A DNA stretch of 51,270 nucleotides, taken from NCBI GenBank assembly GCA_947170465.1, contig CAMVTS010000001.1, positions 67,664 to 118,933 of the forward strand. Reading direction: 5' to 3'. Within the stretch, counting starts at the first letter, position 1. Each line of letters opens with the position of its first letter. Shown one piece after another: positions 1 through 8,298 of this stretch. The notes beneath the pieces are model-generated. The model did no database searches and was not told the DNA's origin. It worked only from the letters and a program-made list of their open reading frames with translations. The DNA is from an uncultured Clostridia bacterium (lineage in GTDB: Bacteria; Bacillota; Clostridia; Oscillospirales; Acutalibacteraceae). The position numbers and the translations under genes are program-made.

Positions 1-2
1 AC

Positions 3-431
3 GACGCGGTGGAGATTCTGCGCACCAACGTCAACACGCTTATCGGACAGTCTCCGGCGAATATCCGCCATTTCATCGAGCTGCGCGGCATCGGCATCAT
101 CAACGCGCGCCAGCTTTTCGGTATGGGCGCGATTAAGACGCAGGAGAAAATCGACATGGTGGTCAACCTTGAGCTCTGGGATAACCAGAAGATCTACGAC
201 CGCATGGGACTCGACCGCGAATACATGGAGATTCTCGGCGTAGAGGTGCCGGCGCTGACGATTCCGGTCAAGCCCGGACGAAACCTCGCTGTCATCATCG
301 AGGTCGCCGCCATGAATAACCGCCAGAAGAAAATGGGCTACAATCCGGCGGCGGACCTGCTTGTCAGTCTGGGCATGGATTTGTCAGCCGTACCCGCGCC
401 GGAGAAAACCATCGTCGGCAAATGGGAATAA
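3..431 (+). CDS. hprK: HPr kinase/phosphorylase, C-terminal part (cut by window edge)
   Basis: This is the end of the bifunctional enzyme that phosphorylates, and removes phosphate from, a serine of the phosphotransferase protein HPr, the signal for carbon catabolite control in Gram-positive bacteria. The frame is open to the left edge, so the N-terminal domain and the Walker A loop are outside the window. The first residues (Asp-Ala-Val-Glu) fit the segment after the second conserved acidic site. The fragment also carries the family signature GIGIINARQLFG and the C-terminal stretch KPGRNLAVIIEVAAMNNRQK. murB follows after 21 bases, so the two are probably cotranscribed. The identification is secure; the true start cannot be seen. 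Confidence 0.95.
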   Translation, partial: DAVEILRTNVNTLIGQSPANIRHFIELRGIGIINARQLFGMGAIKTQEKIDMVVNLELWDNQKIYDRMGLDREYMEILGVEVPALTIPVKPGRNLAVIIEVAAMNNRQKKMGYNPAADLLVSLGMDLSAVPAPEKTIVGKWE

Positions 432-452
432 ACCGTACCTTAGGGGAGAACT

Positions 453-1358
453 ATGAACAGAGCAGAAATCATCTACGATTTAGCCGGAATACTCGGCTGT
501 GAAGCGCACAGAGAGGAGCCTCTCAGCCGCCATACGACCTTCAAAATCGGCGGCAGCGCGGATGTTTACATAAAAGTGAAGAATTACAGTCAGCTCACCT
601 CCGTCCTGAACGAATGCCGTGAGTCGGACGTTGACTATTTGATACTCGGCAACGGCAGCAACGTCCTCGCGAGCGACGACGGCTACCGCGGCGTGGTGAT
701 TCGTCTGGACGGCGATTTCCGTAAGCTATCACTGCTGGACGACACCACTATTTATTGCGGCGCGGGCGCAACGCTTGCCTCGCTGTGCAAATTTGCGCTC
801 AACAACGGACTTTCCGGACTGGAATTTGCCTGGGGAATCCCGGGAACCGTCGGCGGCGCGGTGTTTATGAACGCCGGCGCTTACGGCGGCGAGATGAAGG
901 ACGTGACCTACTGCGTCTCTCACGTTGACAAAAACGGCAACCTCGGCAGAACCGACCGCGACGACCTGCAAATGGGTTATCGCACGAGCGTTTACCGTTC
1001 CAACGGCTGTATCATCACCGGCGTGACCCTCAAGCTGCAAAAGGGCGTGCCGGAGGATATCCGCGCTAAGATGGACGACTTTCTCGGCAGAAGAAGCGAC
1101 AAGCAGCCGCTGGAGTTTCCCAGTGCCGGCAGCGTGTTCAAGCGGCCGGAGGGCGCCTTTGCAGGCGCGCTGATTGAGCAGTGCGGCTTGAAGGGCAAGT
1201 GCCACGGCGGCGCGCAGGTGAGCGAAAAGCACGCCGGCTTCATTATCAACAAGGAGAACGCCACCGCGCATGACGTGAAGTCCCTGATTCGCGAGGTACA
1301 GACCGAGGTGGCGGAAAAAACCGGCTACACGCTTGAATGTGAATTGATTATTCTTTAA
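453..1358 (+). CDS. murB: UDP-N-acetylenolpyruvoylglucosamine reductase MurB
   Basis: This cytoplasmic flavoenzyme reduces UDP-GlcNAc-enolpyruvate to UDP-MurNAc with NADPH, the second committed step of peptidoglycan synthesis. The 301-residue protein has the FAD-binding motifs GNGSNVLASD and GIPGTVGGAVFMNAGAYGGE, and SAGSVFKRP with the serine that protonates the intermediate. The C-terminal region (GLKGKCHGGAQVSEKHAGFI) is typical of the shorter Gram-positive type II enzymes. An AGGGGAG ribosome site sits just before the ATG. It lies between hprK and rapZ, a common Firmicute arrangement, and is probably part of one transcript with them. Confidence 0.96.
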   Translation: MNRAEIIYDLAGILGCEAHREEPLSRHTTFKIGGSADVYIKVKNYSQLTSVLNECRESDVDYLILGNGSNVLASDDGYRGVVIRLDGDFRKLSLLDDTTIYCGAGATLASLCKFALNNGLSGLEFAWGIPGTVGGAVFMNAGAYGGEMKDVTYCVSHVDKNGNLGRTDRDDLQMGYRTSVYRSNGCIITGVTLKLQKGVPEDIRAKMDDFLGRRSDKQPLEFPSAGSVFKRPEGAFAGALIEQCGLKGKCHGGAQVSEKHAGFIINKENATAHDVKSLIREVQTEVAEKTGYTLECELIIL

Positions 1359-1382
1359 AAGAAATATATTTTAGGAGAACCC

Positions 1383-2246
1383 ATGGAATTTGTGATTATC
1401 TCCGGCATGTCGGGCGCCGGCAAGACCACTGCCCTGCATGTGCTGGAGGATATAGGCTTTTACTGCGTGGACAATATTCCGTCGTCGCTGCTGACGACGC
1501 TCTATGACCTCTGCCGCAGCTCCAGCGACGAGAGCATGAAGCGCGTCGCGGTGGTGGTAGACGTGCGCGGCAACGAAAACTACAAGCAGATGTCGGCGCA
1601 GATAGAGGAATTCAAGAAGGCGCACAGCGACGTCAAGCTGCTGTTTTTCAACGCGAAAACGGACGTGCTGATTGTGCGCTTCAAGGAAACACGCCGCAAG
1701 CATCCGCTTGCCGAGCGGCTCAAGGACGGCTCTGTCGCCGACGCGGTCGAGCTGGAGAAGGGTCTGCTGGAGCATGTCAAGCGGCTGGCGGACTACCATA
1801 TCGACACCACCTACATCTCCTCAAAGGAGCTGCGCGAGCGCGTGATGTCGCTGTTCATGGTAGGCGCCACCGAGGGGCTGACCTTGACCTTCATGTCCTT
1901 CGGCTTCAAATACGGACTACCCTTAGAGGCGGACATGGTGCTGGATGTGCGCTGTCTGCCCAACCCGTTCTACATACCCGAGCTAAAGCCCCTGACCGGC
2001 AACGACCGGGCAGTGCGTGACTATGTGCTCAACAGTCCCGACACACAGGGCTTTTTGCAGTACGCGCTCAAGCTGCTGGATTTCTCGGTGCCGCTCTACC
2101 GCAAGGAGGGCAAGAGTGAGCTGGTGGTCGGCATAGGCTGTACCGGCGGCAAGCACCGCAGCGTCACGATGGCGCGGCAGTTTGACGAGCACTTCCGCAA
2201 GCTCGGCTACCGGTGCGCCATATCGCACCGCGACATCAACAAATAG
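1383..2246 (+). CDS. rapZ: RapZ/YvcJ-type nucleotide-binding protein
   Basis: This is a P-loop protein of the RapZ (YvcJ) family. In E. coli RapZ hands small RNAs to RNase E; in Bacillus the homologue YvcJ binds and hydrolyses nucleotides and affects competence. The 287-residue protein has a Walker A loop at residues 8-15 (GMSGAGKTTAL), then EDIGFYCVDNIP, and the C-terminal signature GCTGGKHRSVTMAR. The ATG at 1383 follows TTTAGGAGAAC. The usual partner yvcK, normally between rapZ and whiA, is missing: whiA begins 7 bases after this stop. Family assignment is firm; the molecular role in this organism is not known. Confidence 0.93.
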   Translation: MEFVIISGMSGAGKTTALHVLEDIGFYCVDNIPSSLLTTLYDLCRSSSDESMKRVAVVVDVRGNENYKQMSAQIEEFKKAHSDVKLLFFNAKTDVLIVRFKETRRKHPLAERLKDGSVADAVELEKGLLEHVKRLADYHIDTTYISSKELRERVMSLFMVGATEGLTLTFMSFGFKYGLPLEADMVLDVRCLPNPFYIPELKPLTGNDRAVRDYVLNSPDTQGFLQYALKLLDFSVPLYRKEGKSELVVGIGCTGGKHRSVTMARQFDEHFRKLGYRCAISHRDINK

Positions 2247-2253
2247 GTGAAGC

Positions 2254-3177
2254 ATGTCTTTTTCATCGGATATCAAGCAGGAGCTTTGCCGCGTCGGGAA
2301 TTTCAACCGTGAAAGCCTGCGCGCGGAGCTCTACGGAACGTTGCTCTTCGGACGCACCTTCCGCGAGGACAAAATTGTATTCAAGACAGAGAGCGCCGAC
2401 GCTTGCCGACGCGTCACGCTTCTCCTGGAAAATCTATATATGCCCATCATCGAGAAGCAGGTAAGCCTTAGCCGCAAATCCAGCGAGCCGAAGCAGTACC
2501 GCATTTCCGTGCCGGACAGCAGCGAGTGCAGCCGGATTTACCATGATTTCGGGCACAGCAAGGGTGAGGTCACGCGGCGCGTCAACCGCGCGAACGTGTT
2601 CAGCGAGGAGCTTTCCGCTTCCTTTGTGCGCGGCGTCTTTTTGAGCTGCGGTTCTGTTTCCGACCCCAGCAAAAGCTATCACGCGGAATTTTGCGTTCCG
2701 CACAAAAATCTTGCCGCGGATTTGTGCAAGATTCTCAGCGAGGTCACGGAAAGCGACTTCACGCCCAAGACGGTTGTCCGCAGCGGCAGCTACATTGTCT
2801 ACTTCAAGGGCAGCGAGCAGATTTGCGATTTGCTGACCTATATCGGCGCGCCCCGTCACGCGATGGAGGTCATGGCGGCGAAGGCGTACAAGCAGGTGCG
2901 CAACAACATCAACCGTTCCGTCAACAGCGAGATGGCGAACATCGGCAAAATCGCCGGCGCGTCCGCCAAACAGCTCGAAGCGATTGAAAAAATCCGCCGC
3001 GGCAGGGGACTGGATTCCCTGCCGGAGGACTTGCGCGAAATCGCCGTCCTGCGCATGGAGAATCCCGAAATGTCGCTGCGCGATCTGGGCGCGCATCTGT
3101 CCACGCCCATCAGCCGGAGCGGCGCCAATCACAGAATGCAGCGTCTGATGGAATACGCGGACGCGCAGGAGGAATGA
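2254..3177 (+). CDS. whiA: DNA-binding protein WhiA
   Basis: WhiA is a DNA-binding protein with a homing-endonuclease-like N-terminal fold and a C-terminal helix-turn-helix. It controls sporulation septation in Streptomyces and affects division and chromosome segregation in Bacillus. The 307-residue protein opens with SFSSDIKQELCR, a typical WhiA start, and ends with the recognition-helix region MSLRDLGAHLSTPISRSGAN. It follows rapZ by 7 bases, and xseB starts one base past its stop, so the reading frames form one unit. Length and both domains fit the family. Confidence 0.94.
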   Translation: MSFSSDIKQELCRVGNFNRESLRAELYGTLLFGRTFREDKIVFKTESADACRRVTLLLENLYMPIIEKQVSLSRKSSEPKQYRISVPDSSECSRIYHDFGHSKGEVTRRVNRANVFSEELSASFVRGVFLSCGSVSDPSKSYHAEFCVPHKNLAADLCKILSEVTESDFTPKTVVRSGSYIVYFKGSEQICDLLTYIGAPRHAMEVMAAKAYKQVRNNINRSVNSEMANIGKIAGASAKQLEAIEKIRRGRGLDSLPEDLREIAVLRMENPEMSLRDLGAHLSTPISRSGANHRMQRLMEYADAQEE

Positions 3178-3178
3178 A

Positions 3179-3403
3179 ATGGAAGAAAAGATGACCTTTG
3201 AACAGGCGAACCGCCGGCTCGAAGAAACCGTCCGTCAGCTGGAGAACAAGAGTCTGACGCTTGACGAGAGCATGAAGCTCTATACCAAGGCGTGCGACCT
3301 GCTCGCCTTCTGCGTGACGGAGCTGGAAACCTACAAAGGAAAAATTACCGATATACACCGGCAAAGACTGGAGAAAAGAGGGGGAGAGAGCCATGACGAA
3401 TGA
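3179..3403 (+). CDS. xseB: Exodeoxyribonuclease VII small subunit
   Basis: This is the small subunit of exonuclease VII, which degrades single-stranded DNA from both ends in a complex of one XseA and several XseB chains. The 74-residue protein has the family pattern FEQANRRLEETVRQLENKSL followed by LDESMKLYTKA, a two-helix coiled coil. The large-subunit gene xseA, usually immediately upstream, is not there; whiA occupies that place. The stop overlaps the ispA start by 11 bases, which suggests coupled translation. Confidence 0.92.
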   Translation: MEEKMTFEQANRRLEETVRQLENKSLTLDESMKLYTKACDLLAFCVTELETYKGKITDIHRQRLEKRGGESHDE

Positions 3404-4259
3404 ACAGAGGGAGCAGCTCCTGTTTGACAGCCTGCCCAAGGGCGATTACCGCGAGCAGGTGTTGATTGACGCCATGCGCTACAGTCTGGAAGCTGGCGGC
3501 AAGCGCGTCCGTCCGCGTCTGGTCTATGAATTTGCGGCTCTATGCGGCGGCAGTGACGAAGCGGCGGCGCCGTTTGCCTGCGCTGTCGAGATGATTCACA
3601 CCTACTCGCTGATTCATGACGACCTGCCCTGCATGGACGACGACGACATGCGACGCGGCAAGCCCTCCAATCACAAGATTTACGGCGAGGATATCGCGCT
3701 GCTTGCCGGCGACGCCTTGCTCACCCTCGCCTTTGAAACGCTGTCCTCTGACAAGGCGGCTTCACTTGCCGGCGACAAAGCCTGCCGTCAGGCGGCAAAC
3801 ATCCTGGCGCGCTACGCCGGCGTGACCGGCATGGTCGGCGGTCAGGTGATTGATTTGAAAAACGAAAACACCAACGCGCCGCTGGAAGTGCTGCGCGAAA
3901 TGGACGAGAAGAAAACCGCCTGTCTGATTCAGGCTGCCTGCGAGCTGGGCTGTATCGCGGCAAACGCGGCGGACGAACAGCGCCATGCCGCCGCGAAATA
4001 CGGCGAGTGCATCGGCGTGGCGTTCCAGATTCAGGACGACATTCTCGACTGCACCTCCTCCGACGAGGAGCTGGGCAAGCCGGTCGGCAGTGACGCGGAA
4101 AACAGCAAATCCACCTACGTTTCCCTTCTGGGTATCGGCAAATGCCGTGAGCTGGTGGACAGCCTGACCAAGGAAGCGCTCAACGCGCTGAGCGCCTTTG
4201 ACGCGGACACCGCTTCACTGCGCGATTTTGCCCTGGCGCTTGCCAAAAGAACGAACTAA
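3393..4259 (+). CDS. ispA: Polyprenyl (farnesyl/geranyl) diphosphate synthase
   Basis: This enzyme condenses isopentenyl and dimethylallyl diphosphates into geranyl or farnesyl diphosphate, precursors of undecaprenyl phosphate and quinones. The 288-residue protein has the first aspartate-rich motif as HDDLPCMDDDDMRRG, the DDxxxxD form of bacterial type II enzymes, and the second as QIQDDILD. GGKRVRPRL carries the diphosphate-binding basic residues. The start lies inside the xseB gene. It precedes dxs, so two isoprenoid steps sit together in the operon. Confidence 0.94.
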   Translation: MTNEQREQLLFDSLPKGDYREQVLIDAMRYSLEAGGKRVRPRLVYEFAALCGGSDEAAAPFACAVEMIHTYSLIHDDLPCMDDDDMRRGKPSNHKIYGEDIALLAGDALLTLAFETLSSDKAASLAGDKACRQAANILARYAGVTGMVGGQVIDLKNENTNAPLEVLREMDEKKTACLIQAACELGCIAANAADEQRHAAAKYGECIGVAFQIQDDILDCTSSDEELGKPVGSDAENSKSTYVSLLGIGKCRELVDSLTKEALNALSAFDADTASLRDFALALAKRTN

Positions 4260-4302
4260 CGACGGCTCGGCGTTCAGCCGAACCGCAGAAACGGATAAAG
4301 AT

Positions 4303-6168
4303 ATGGGTGAATACAGATTGCTTTCGACAATCAAGACCCCTGACGACGTGAAAAAGCTCAAGGCGGAACAGCTTCCGCAGCTCTGCACCGAAATCAGGGA
4401 GAAGCTTGTCGAGGTCGTATCGGTCAACGGCGGCCACCTTTCGCCGAATCTCGGCGTGGTGGAGCTGACGGTAGCCCTGCACCGCTGCTTTCATTTTCCG
4501 AAGGACAGCCTTGTCTGGGACGTGGGACACCAGAGCTATACCCACAAGCTCCTGACCGGAAGGTACGACCAGTTTGAAACTTTACGCCTCAAGGACGGTA
4601 TTTCGGGCTTTCCCAAGACCTCGGAGAGTCCCTACGATGACTTCAATACCGGCCACAGCAGCACGTCCATCTCGGCGGCGTTCGGCATCGCCAATGCCAA
4701 GCTGCTCAGCGGCGAAAACAGCCACACCATCGCCGTCATCGGCGACGGCTCCTTTACCGGCGGACTTGCCTTTGAGGCGGTCAACAACGCCGGACGCTTC
4801 AACAAAAATTTCATCGTGATTCTCAACGACAACAAGATGTCGATTTCCAAGAACGTCGGCGCGTTTCCGCGGTATCTCACCACCGTGCGTATCCAGCCGT
4901 GGTACATCCGCGTCAAGCGCGGCACGCAGAAGCTGCTTTCCAAGGTGCCTGGTATCGGCAGAGTCACGCAGGCAGTCCTGCGGCGCAGCAAATCGAGAAT
5001 CAAAAATCTTGTCTATAAAAACACGCTGTTCGACGACTTCGGCTTCACCTATTTCGGCCCCATTGACGGCCATAGTATCGAGGAGCTGGAAAACGTGTTC
5101 AGTGTCGCCAAAAAAGAGAACAGACCGGTGCTGATTCACGTCGTCACCAAGAAGGGCAAGGGCTATCAGCCTGCCGAGGACAATCCCGGCGAATTCCACG
5201 GTATCGGCAAATTCGATATCGACTCCGGCGAGCCGATTTCCAGCCACAAGGGCTTTTCGGCAGTGTTCGGCAAGCTGCTCTGCGATTTGGCAAGGGACGA
5301 CGACAAGCTCTGCGCCATCACCGCCGCCATGACGGGCGGCACCGGATTAAAGGATTTTTCCAAACAGTTCAAAAACCGCTTTTTCGACGTCGGAATCGCC
5401 GAGGAACACGCCGTGACCTTTGGCTGCGGACTGGCTTCACGCGGCTACCGTCCGGTTTTCGCGGTCTATTCCACCTTCCTGCAGCGCGCCTATGACCAGC
5501 TGATTCATGACGCGGCGCTCGGAGGACTTCATCTGGTGCTGTGCATTGACCGCGCCGGCATTGTCGGCAGCGACGGCGAGACCCATCAGGGCGTGTTCGA
5601 CGTCTCCATGCTCAACTCCATTCCCAGCACCACTGTTTACTCGCCCACCTATTTTGAGGGCTTGGAGCGCTCGCTCAAAACAGCGCTCTATATTGACGAA
5701 GGACTTGCTGCAGTACGCTATCCGCGCGGCGGCGAGCTCTATCGTCCGGAGGATTTCGCCGGGGAGAGCGAGAATTACAACCTCTACGGCGACAAAACCT
5801 GCGGCAGACTGCTCGTCACCTACGGCAGACTGTTTTCCTACGCCGTAAGGGCGAAGGAGGCGCTCGCCAAGGAGGGCGTCGAGGTCTGTATCCTCAAGCT
5901 GTGCCGTATTCGTCCGATTGATCCGGACGCGATCGAAATCGCGCAGTCCTTCCGGCAGGTCTGGTTCTTTGAGGAAGGTATCCTCAACGGCGGAATCGCC
6001 AGAACCTTCTCGGATATGCTCACCCTGCGCGGCTACACCGGCTGCTACCATATCCGTGCGATTGACGACCGCTTTGTCAAGCAGATGACGGTCAGCGAAG
6101 CCCTGCGCATGCTCCGGCTCGATACCGAGGGCATGATCAACATCATCAAAAAGGAATTACATACATGA
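4303..6168 (+). CDS. dxs: 1-deoxy-D-xylulose-5-phosphate synthase
   Basis: This thiamine-diphosphate enzyme joins pyruvate and glyceraldehyde 3-phosphate to make DXP, the first step of the methylerythritol phosphate pathway and a precursor of thiamine and pyridoxal. The protein is 621 residues. The cofactor motif is split as GDGSFTGGLAFEAVNNAG and ILNDNKMSIS, and the transketolase-like second half contains DVGIAEEHAVTFGCGLA. I chose ATG 4303 (MGEYRLLSTI), which matches usual Dxs N termini. The frame stays open upstream to 4198, but that would overlap ispA and add an unrelated peptide. tlyA starts within its stop codon. Confidence 0.95.
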   Translation: MGEYRLLSTIKTPDDVKKLKAEQLPQLCTEIREKLVEVVSVNGGHLSPNLGVVELTVALHRCFHFPKDSLVWDVGHQSYTHKLLTGRYDQFETLRLKDGISGFPKTSESPYDDFNTGHSSTSISAAFGIANAKLLSGENSHTIAVIGDGSFTGGLAFEAVNNAGRFNKNFIVILNDNKMSISKNVGAFPRYLTTVRIQPWYIRVKRGTQKLLSKVPGIGRVTQAVLRRSKSRIKNLVYKNTLFDDFGFTYFGPIDGHSIEELENVFSVAKKENRPVLIHVVTKKGKGYQPAEDNPGEFHGIGKFDIDSGEPISSHKGFSAVFGKLLCDLARDDDKLCAITAAMTGGTGLKDFSKQFKNRFFDVGIAEEHAVTFGCGLASRGYRPVFAVYSTFLQRAYDQLIHDAALGGLHLVLCIDRAGIVGSDGETHQGVFDVSMLNSIPSTTVYSPTYFEGLERSLKTALYIDEGLAAVRYPRGGELYRPEDFAGESENYNLYGDKTCGRLLVTYGRLFSYAVRAKEALAKEGVEVCILKLCRIRPIDPDAIEIAQSFRQVWFFEEGILNGGIARTFSDMLTLRGYTGCYHIRAIDDRFVKQMTVSEALRMLRLDTEGMINIIKKELHT

Positions 6169-6980
6169 AAAAACGACTGGATATTCTGGTATATGAAAAA
6201 GGCTTTGCCGAGAGCCGTGAAAAAGCCAAGGCGATTATCATGGCAGGTCTGGTCTACGTCGAAAACCAGAAGGCGGACAAATGCGGCGCTTCCTATGATG
6301 AAAACGCCCGTATCGAGGTGCGCGGCAACGCGCTGCCCTATGTCAGCCGCGGCGGTCTGAAGCTGGAAAAGGCAATCGCCAATTTCTCGCTCGACCTCAC
6401 CGGCAAAACCTGCATGGATATCGGCGCTTCCACCGGCGGCTTCACCGACTGCATGCTGCAGAACGGCGCCGCGAAGGTCTACGCGATTGACGTCGGCTAC
6501 GGTCAGCTCGCCTGGAAGCTGCGCACCGACGAGCGCGTCGTCAACCTGGAGCGCACCAACATGCGCAAGGTCACGCGCGAGCAGGTGCCGGATGAAATCG
6601 GCTTTTTCTCGGTGGACGTGTCCTTCATCTCGCTGAAGCTGATTCTGCCGGTGGCAAGAGAGCTGATGGCGGAAAACGCCGAGGCGGTCTGCCTGATAAA
6701 ACCGCAGTTTGAAGCCGGCAGGGAAAAGGTCGGCAAAAAGGGCGTTGTCCGCGACCCGTCAGTCCATGCCGAGGTTGTGCAGGGCATCTGCGATTTTGTC
6801 CTGCAAAACGGCTTTGACATTCTGCACCTCGATTTCTCCCCGATAAAGGGACCCGAGGGCAATATCGAATACCTCATCCACCTCCGCAAATCCGACGAGC
6901 CGCAGTGCTTGACGGAGGTCACACCCGGTTCACTTGTCACCGCCTCACACGCGGCGCTGGATAAACAGGAGCGTCTATGA
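6165..6980 (+). CDS. tlyA: TlyA family rRNA 2'-O-methyltransferase
   Basis: TlyA proteins (YqxC in Bacillus) methylate ribose 2'-hydroxyls of cytidines in 16S and/or 23S rRNA; an old label is hemolysin A. The 271-residue protein begins with an S4 RNA-binding domain (about residues 1-60, with RGGLKLEKA at its junction) followed by an FtsJ-like Rossmann fold with the SAM motif MDIGASTGGFTDCMLQNGA. The start ATG overlaps the dxs stop and its own stop overlaps nadK, both as ATGA. The order dxs-tlyA-nadK-argR-recN is the classic clostridial arrangement. Confidence 0.94.
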   Translation: MKKRLDILVYEKGFAESREKAKAIIMAGLVYVENQKADKCGASYDENARIEVRGNALPYVSRGGLKLEKAIANFSLDLTGKTCMDIGASTGGFTDCMLQNGAAKVYAIDVGYGQLAWKLRTDERVVNLERTNMRKVTREQVPDEIGFFSVDVSFISLKLILPVARELMAENAEAVCLIKPQFEAGREKVGKKGVVRDPSVHAEVVQGICDFVLQNGFDILHLDFSPIKGPEGNIEYLIHLRKSDEPQCLTEVTPGSLVTASHAALDKQERL

Positions 6981-7837
6981 AAGCGGCTATCATTGTCAAT
7001 TTGTCCAAGGAAGCGGCAATCAGCTGTGCCGGAGAGATTATCAGGCTGTTACGCGAGCAGCAGGCGCAGGTCTGCATGCCCATTGACGCGAAGGCGTTTT
7101 TTTCCGGCGACGGCGTGCGCTTCTTCTACAATATGCATCAGCTTTTTGCCCACTGCGACGCGGCGGTTACCGTCGGCGGCGACGGCACGATTATCCATGC
7201 CGCCAAGTATGCCGCCGAGGCGGATACGCCCTTAATCGGTGTCAATGTCGGCAGGCTCGGCTTTGCCGCCGAGGTAGAGCCGGACGAAATCCACAGCCTT
7301 TCCCGTATTCTCAGCGGCGATTACGAAACCGAGAGCCGGATTCTGCTCGAGGTCATTGTGCAGAAGCCGTCCGGAGAGAGCCGCTATCTCGCGGTCAACG
7401 ACGCGGTTGTCGCGCACGGACAGCTCTCCAAAATCGTCGATTTGTCGCTTGCGGTGGACGGCGAAACCGTCGCCCAGTACCGCGCGGACGGCTTGCTGTT
7501 CTCCACGCCGACCGGCTCCACCGCCTATTCGCTTTCCGCCGGAGGTCCCATTCTGTCGCCGCAGATGAAGTGTATTCTGATGACGCCGGTCTGTCCACAT
7601 TCGCTGTTTTCGCGCTCCGTCGTGTTTGACAGCAGCGCCGAGCTCAGCGTCACCGTCAGGATTCCGCAGGGCTGTTCCTGCCTGCTGACGGTGGACGGCG
7701 AGGTCAACATCGACATCGCCGAGGAGGACAGGGTGATTATCCGGCAGTCACCGCTGCGCTTAACGCTCATATCCTTGAAAAAACGCAATTTTTACACCAA
7801 GCTGAACGAAAAACTCAGAGAAAGGGAGATAGTATGA
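6977..7837 (+). CDS. nadK: NAD kinase
   Basis: This cytoplasmic enzyme phosphorylates NAD to NADP. The 286-residue protein shows the invariant VGGDGTIIHA motif, GVNVGRLGFAAEV, the substrate-loop segment VNDAVV, and the second conserved motif TPTGSTAYSLSAGGPI. Length and motif order fit bacterial NadK. It overlaps tlyA and argR by four bases each, so its translation is probably coupled to both. NADP supply fits with the neighbouring biosynthetic genes but no specific regulation is visible. Confidence 0.95.
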   Translation: MKAAIIVNLSKEAAISCAGEIIRLLREQQAQVCMPIDAKAFFSGDGVRFFYNMHQLFAHCDAAVTVGGDGTIIHAAKYAAEADTPLIGVNVGRLGFAAEVEPDEIHSLSRILSGDYETESRILLEVIVQKPSGESRYLAVNDAVVAHGQLSKIVDLSLAVDGETVAQYRADGLLFSTPTGSTAYSLSAGGPILSPQMKCILMTPVCPHSLFSRSVVFDSSAELSVTVRIPQGCSCLLTVDGEVNIDIAEEDRVIIRQSPLRLTLISLKKRNFYTKLNEKLREREIV

Positions 7838-8289
7838 AAAGCTCAAGACACGAAAAAATCCTTGAAATCATCAACCGTCAACCGATTGAAACGCAGGATG
7901 AGCTGCTCGAAGCCCTCAGCCGCGAGGGCTGCAAGGTGACGCAGGCGACCATTTCCAGAGACATCAAGAACCTGCGTCTGGTCAAAACGCTCGGCAGCGA
8001 CGGCAGGTACCGTTACACCGCTTCCCAGGACAATTCTGTCGATATCCGTTCCAGCTTCTCCCATCTTCTGATAACCTCTGTGCTCTCCATCGACAGAGCG
8101 CAGAATATCGTGGTTGTCAAGACGCTCGGCGGCATGGCAAACGCCCTCTGCGCGGCGCTTGACAGCATGGGCAACCATGCGATTGTCGGCACCCTTGCCG
8201 GTGACGACACCATCTTCATCGCCTGCCGCGAAAACGATGACGCGTCGCAGCTGATGGAATATCTCAAGCAGCAGAAAAACGCAAGGTAG
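7834..8289 (+). CDS. argR: Arginine repressor ArgR/AhrC
   Basis: ArgR is a hexameric arginine-sensing repressor and activator of arginine synthesis and catabolism genes. The 151-residue protein has the N-terminal winged helix with the pattern TQATISRDIKNLRLVK and the C-terminal arginine-binding/oligomerisation domain with GTLAGDDTIFIA. The start overlaps the nadK stop and a ribosome site (AAAGGGAGATAGT) lies inside nadK. argR beside recN is conserved across Firmicutes; no arginine genes are near, so it acts elsewhere on the chromosome. Confidence 0.95.
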   Translation: MKSSRHEKILEIINRQPIETQDELLEALSREGCKVTQATISRDIKNLRLVKTLGSDGRYRYTASQDNSVDIRSSFSHLLITSVLSIDRAQNIVVVKTLGGMANALCAALDSMGNHAIVGTLAGDDTIFIACRENDDASQLMEYLKQQKNAR

Positions 8290-8298
8290 GATGAACCG

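Noticed and set aside
4198-4302. Upstream extension of dxs
   Set aside because: It would overlap ispA by 62 bases and adds a peptide unlike any Dxs N terminus; ATG 4303 gives the normal start.
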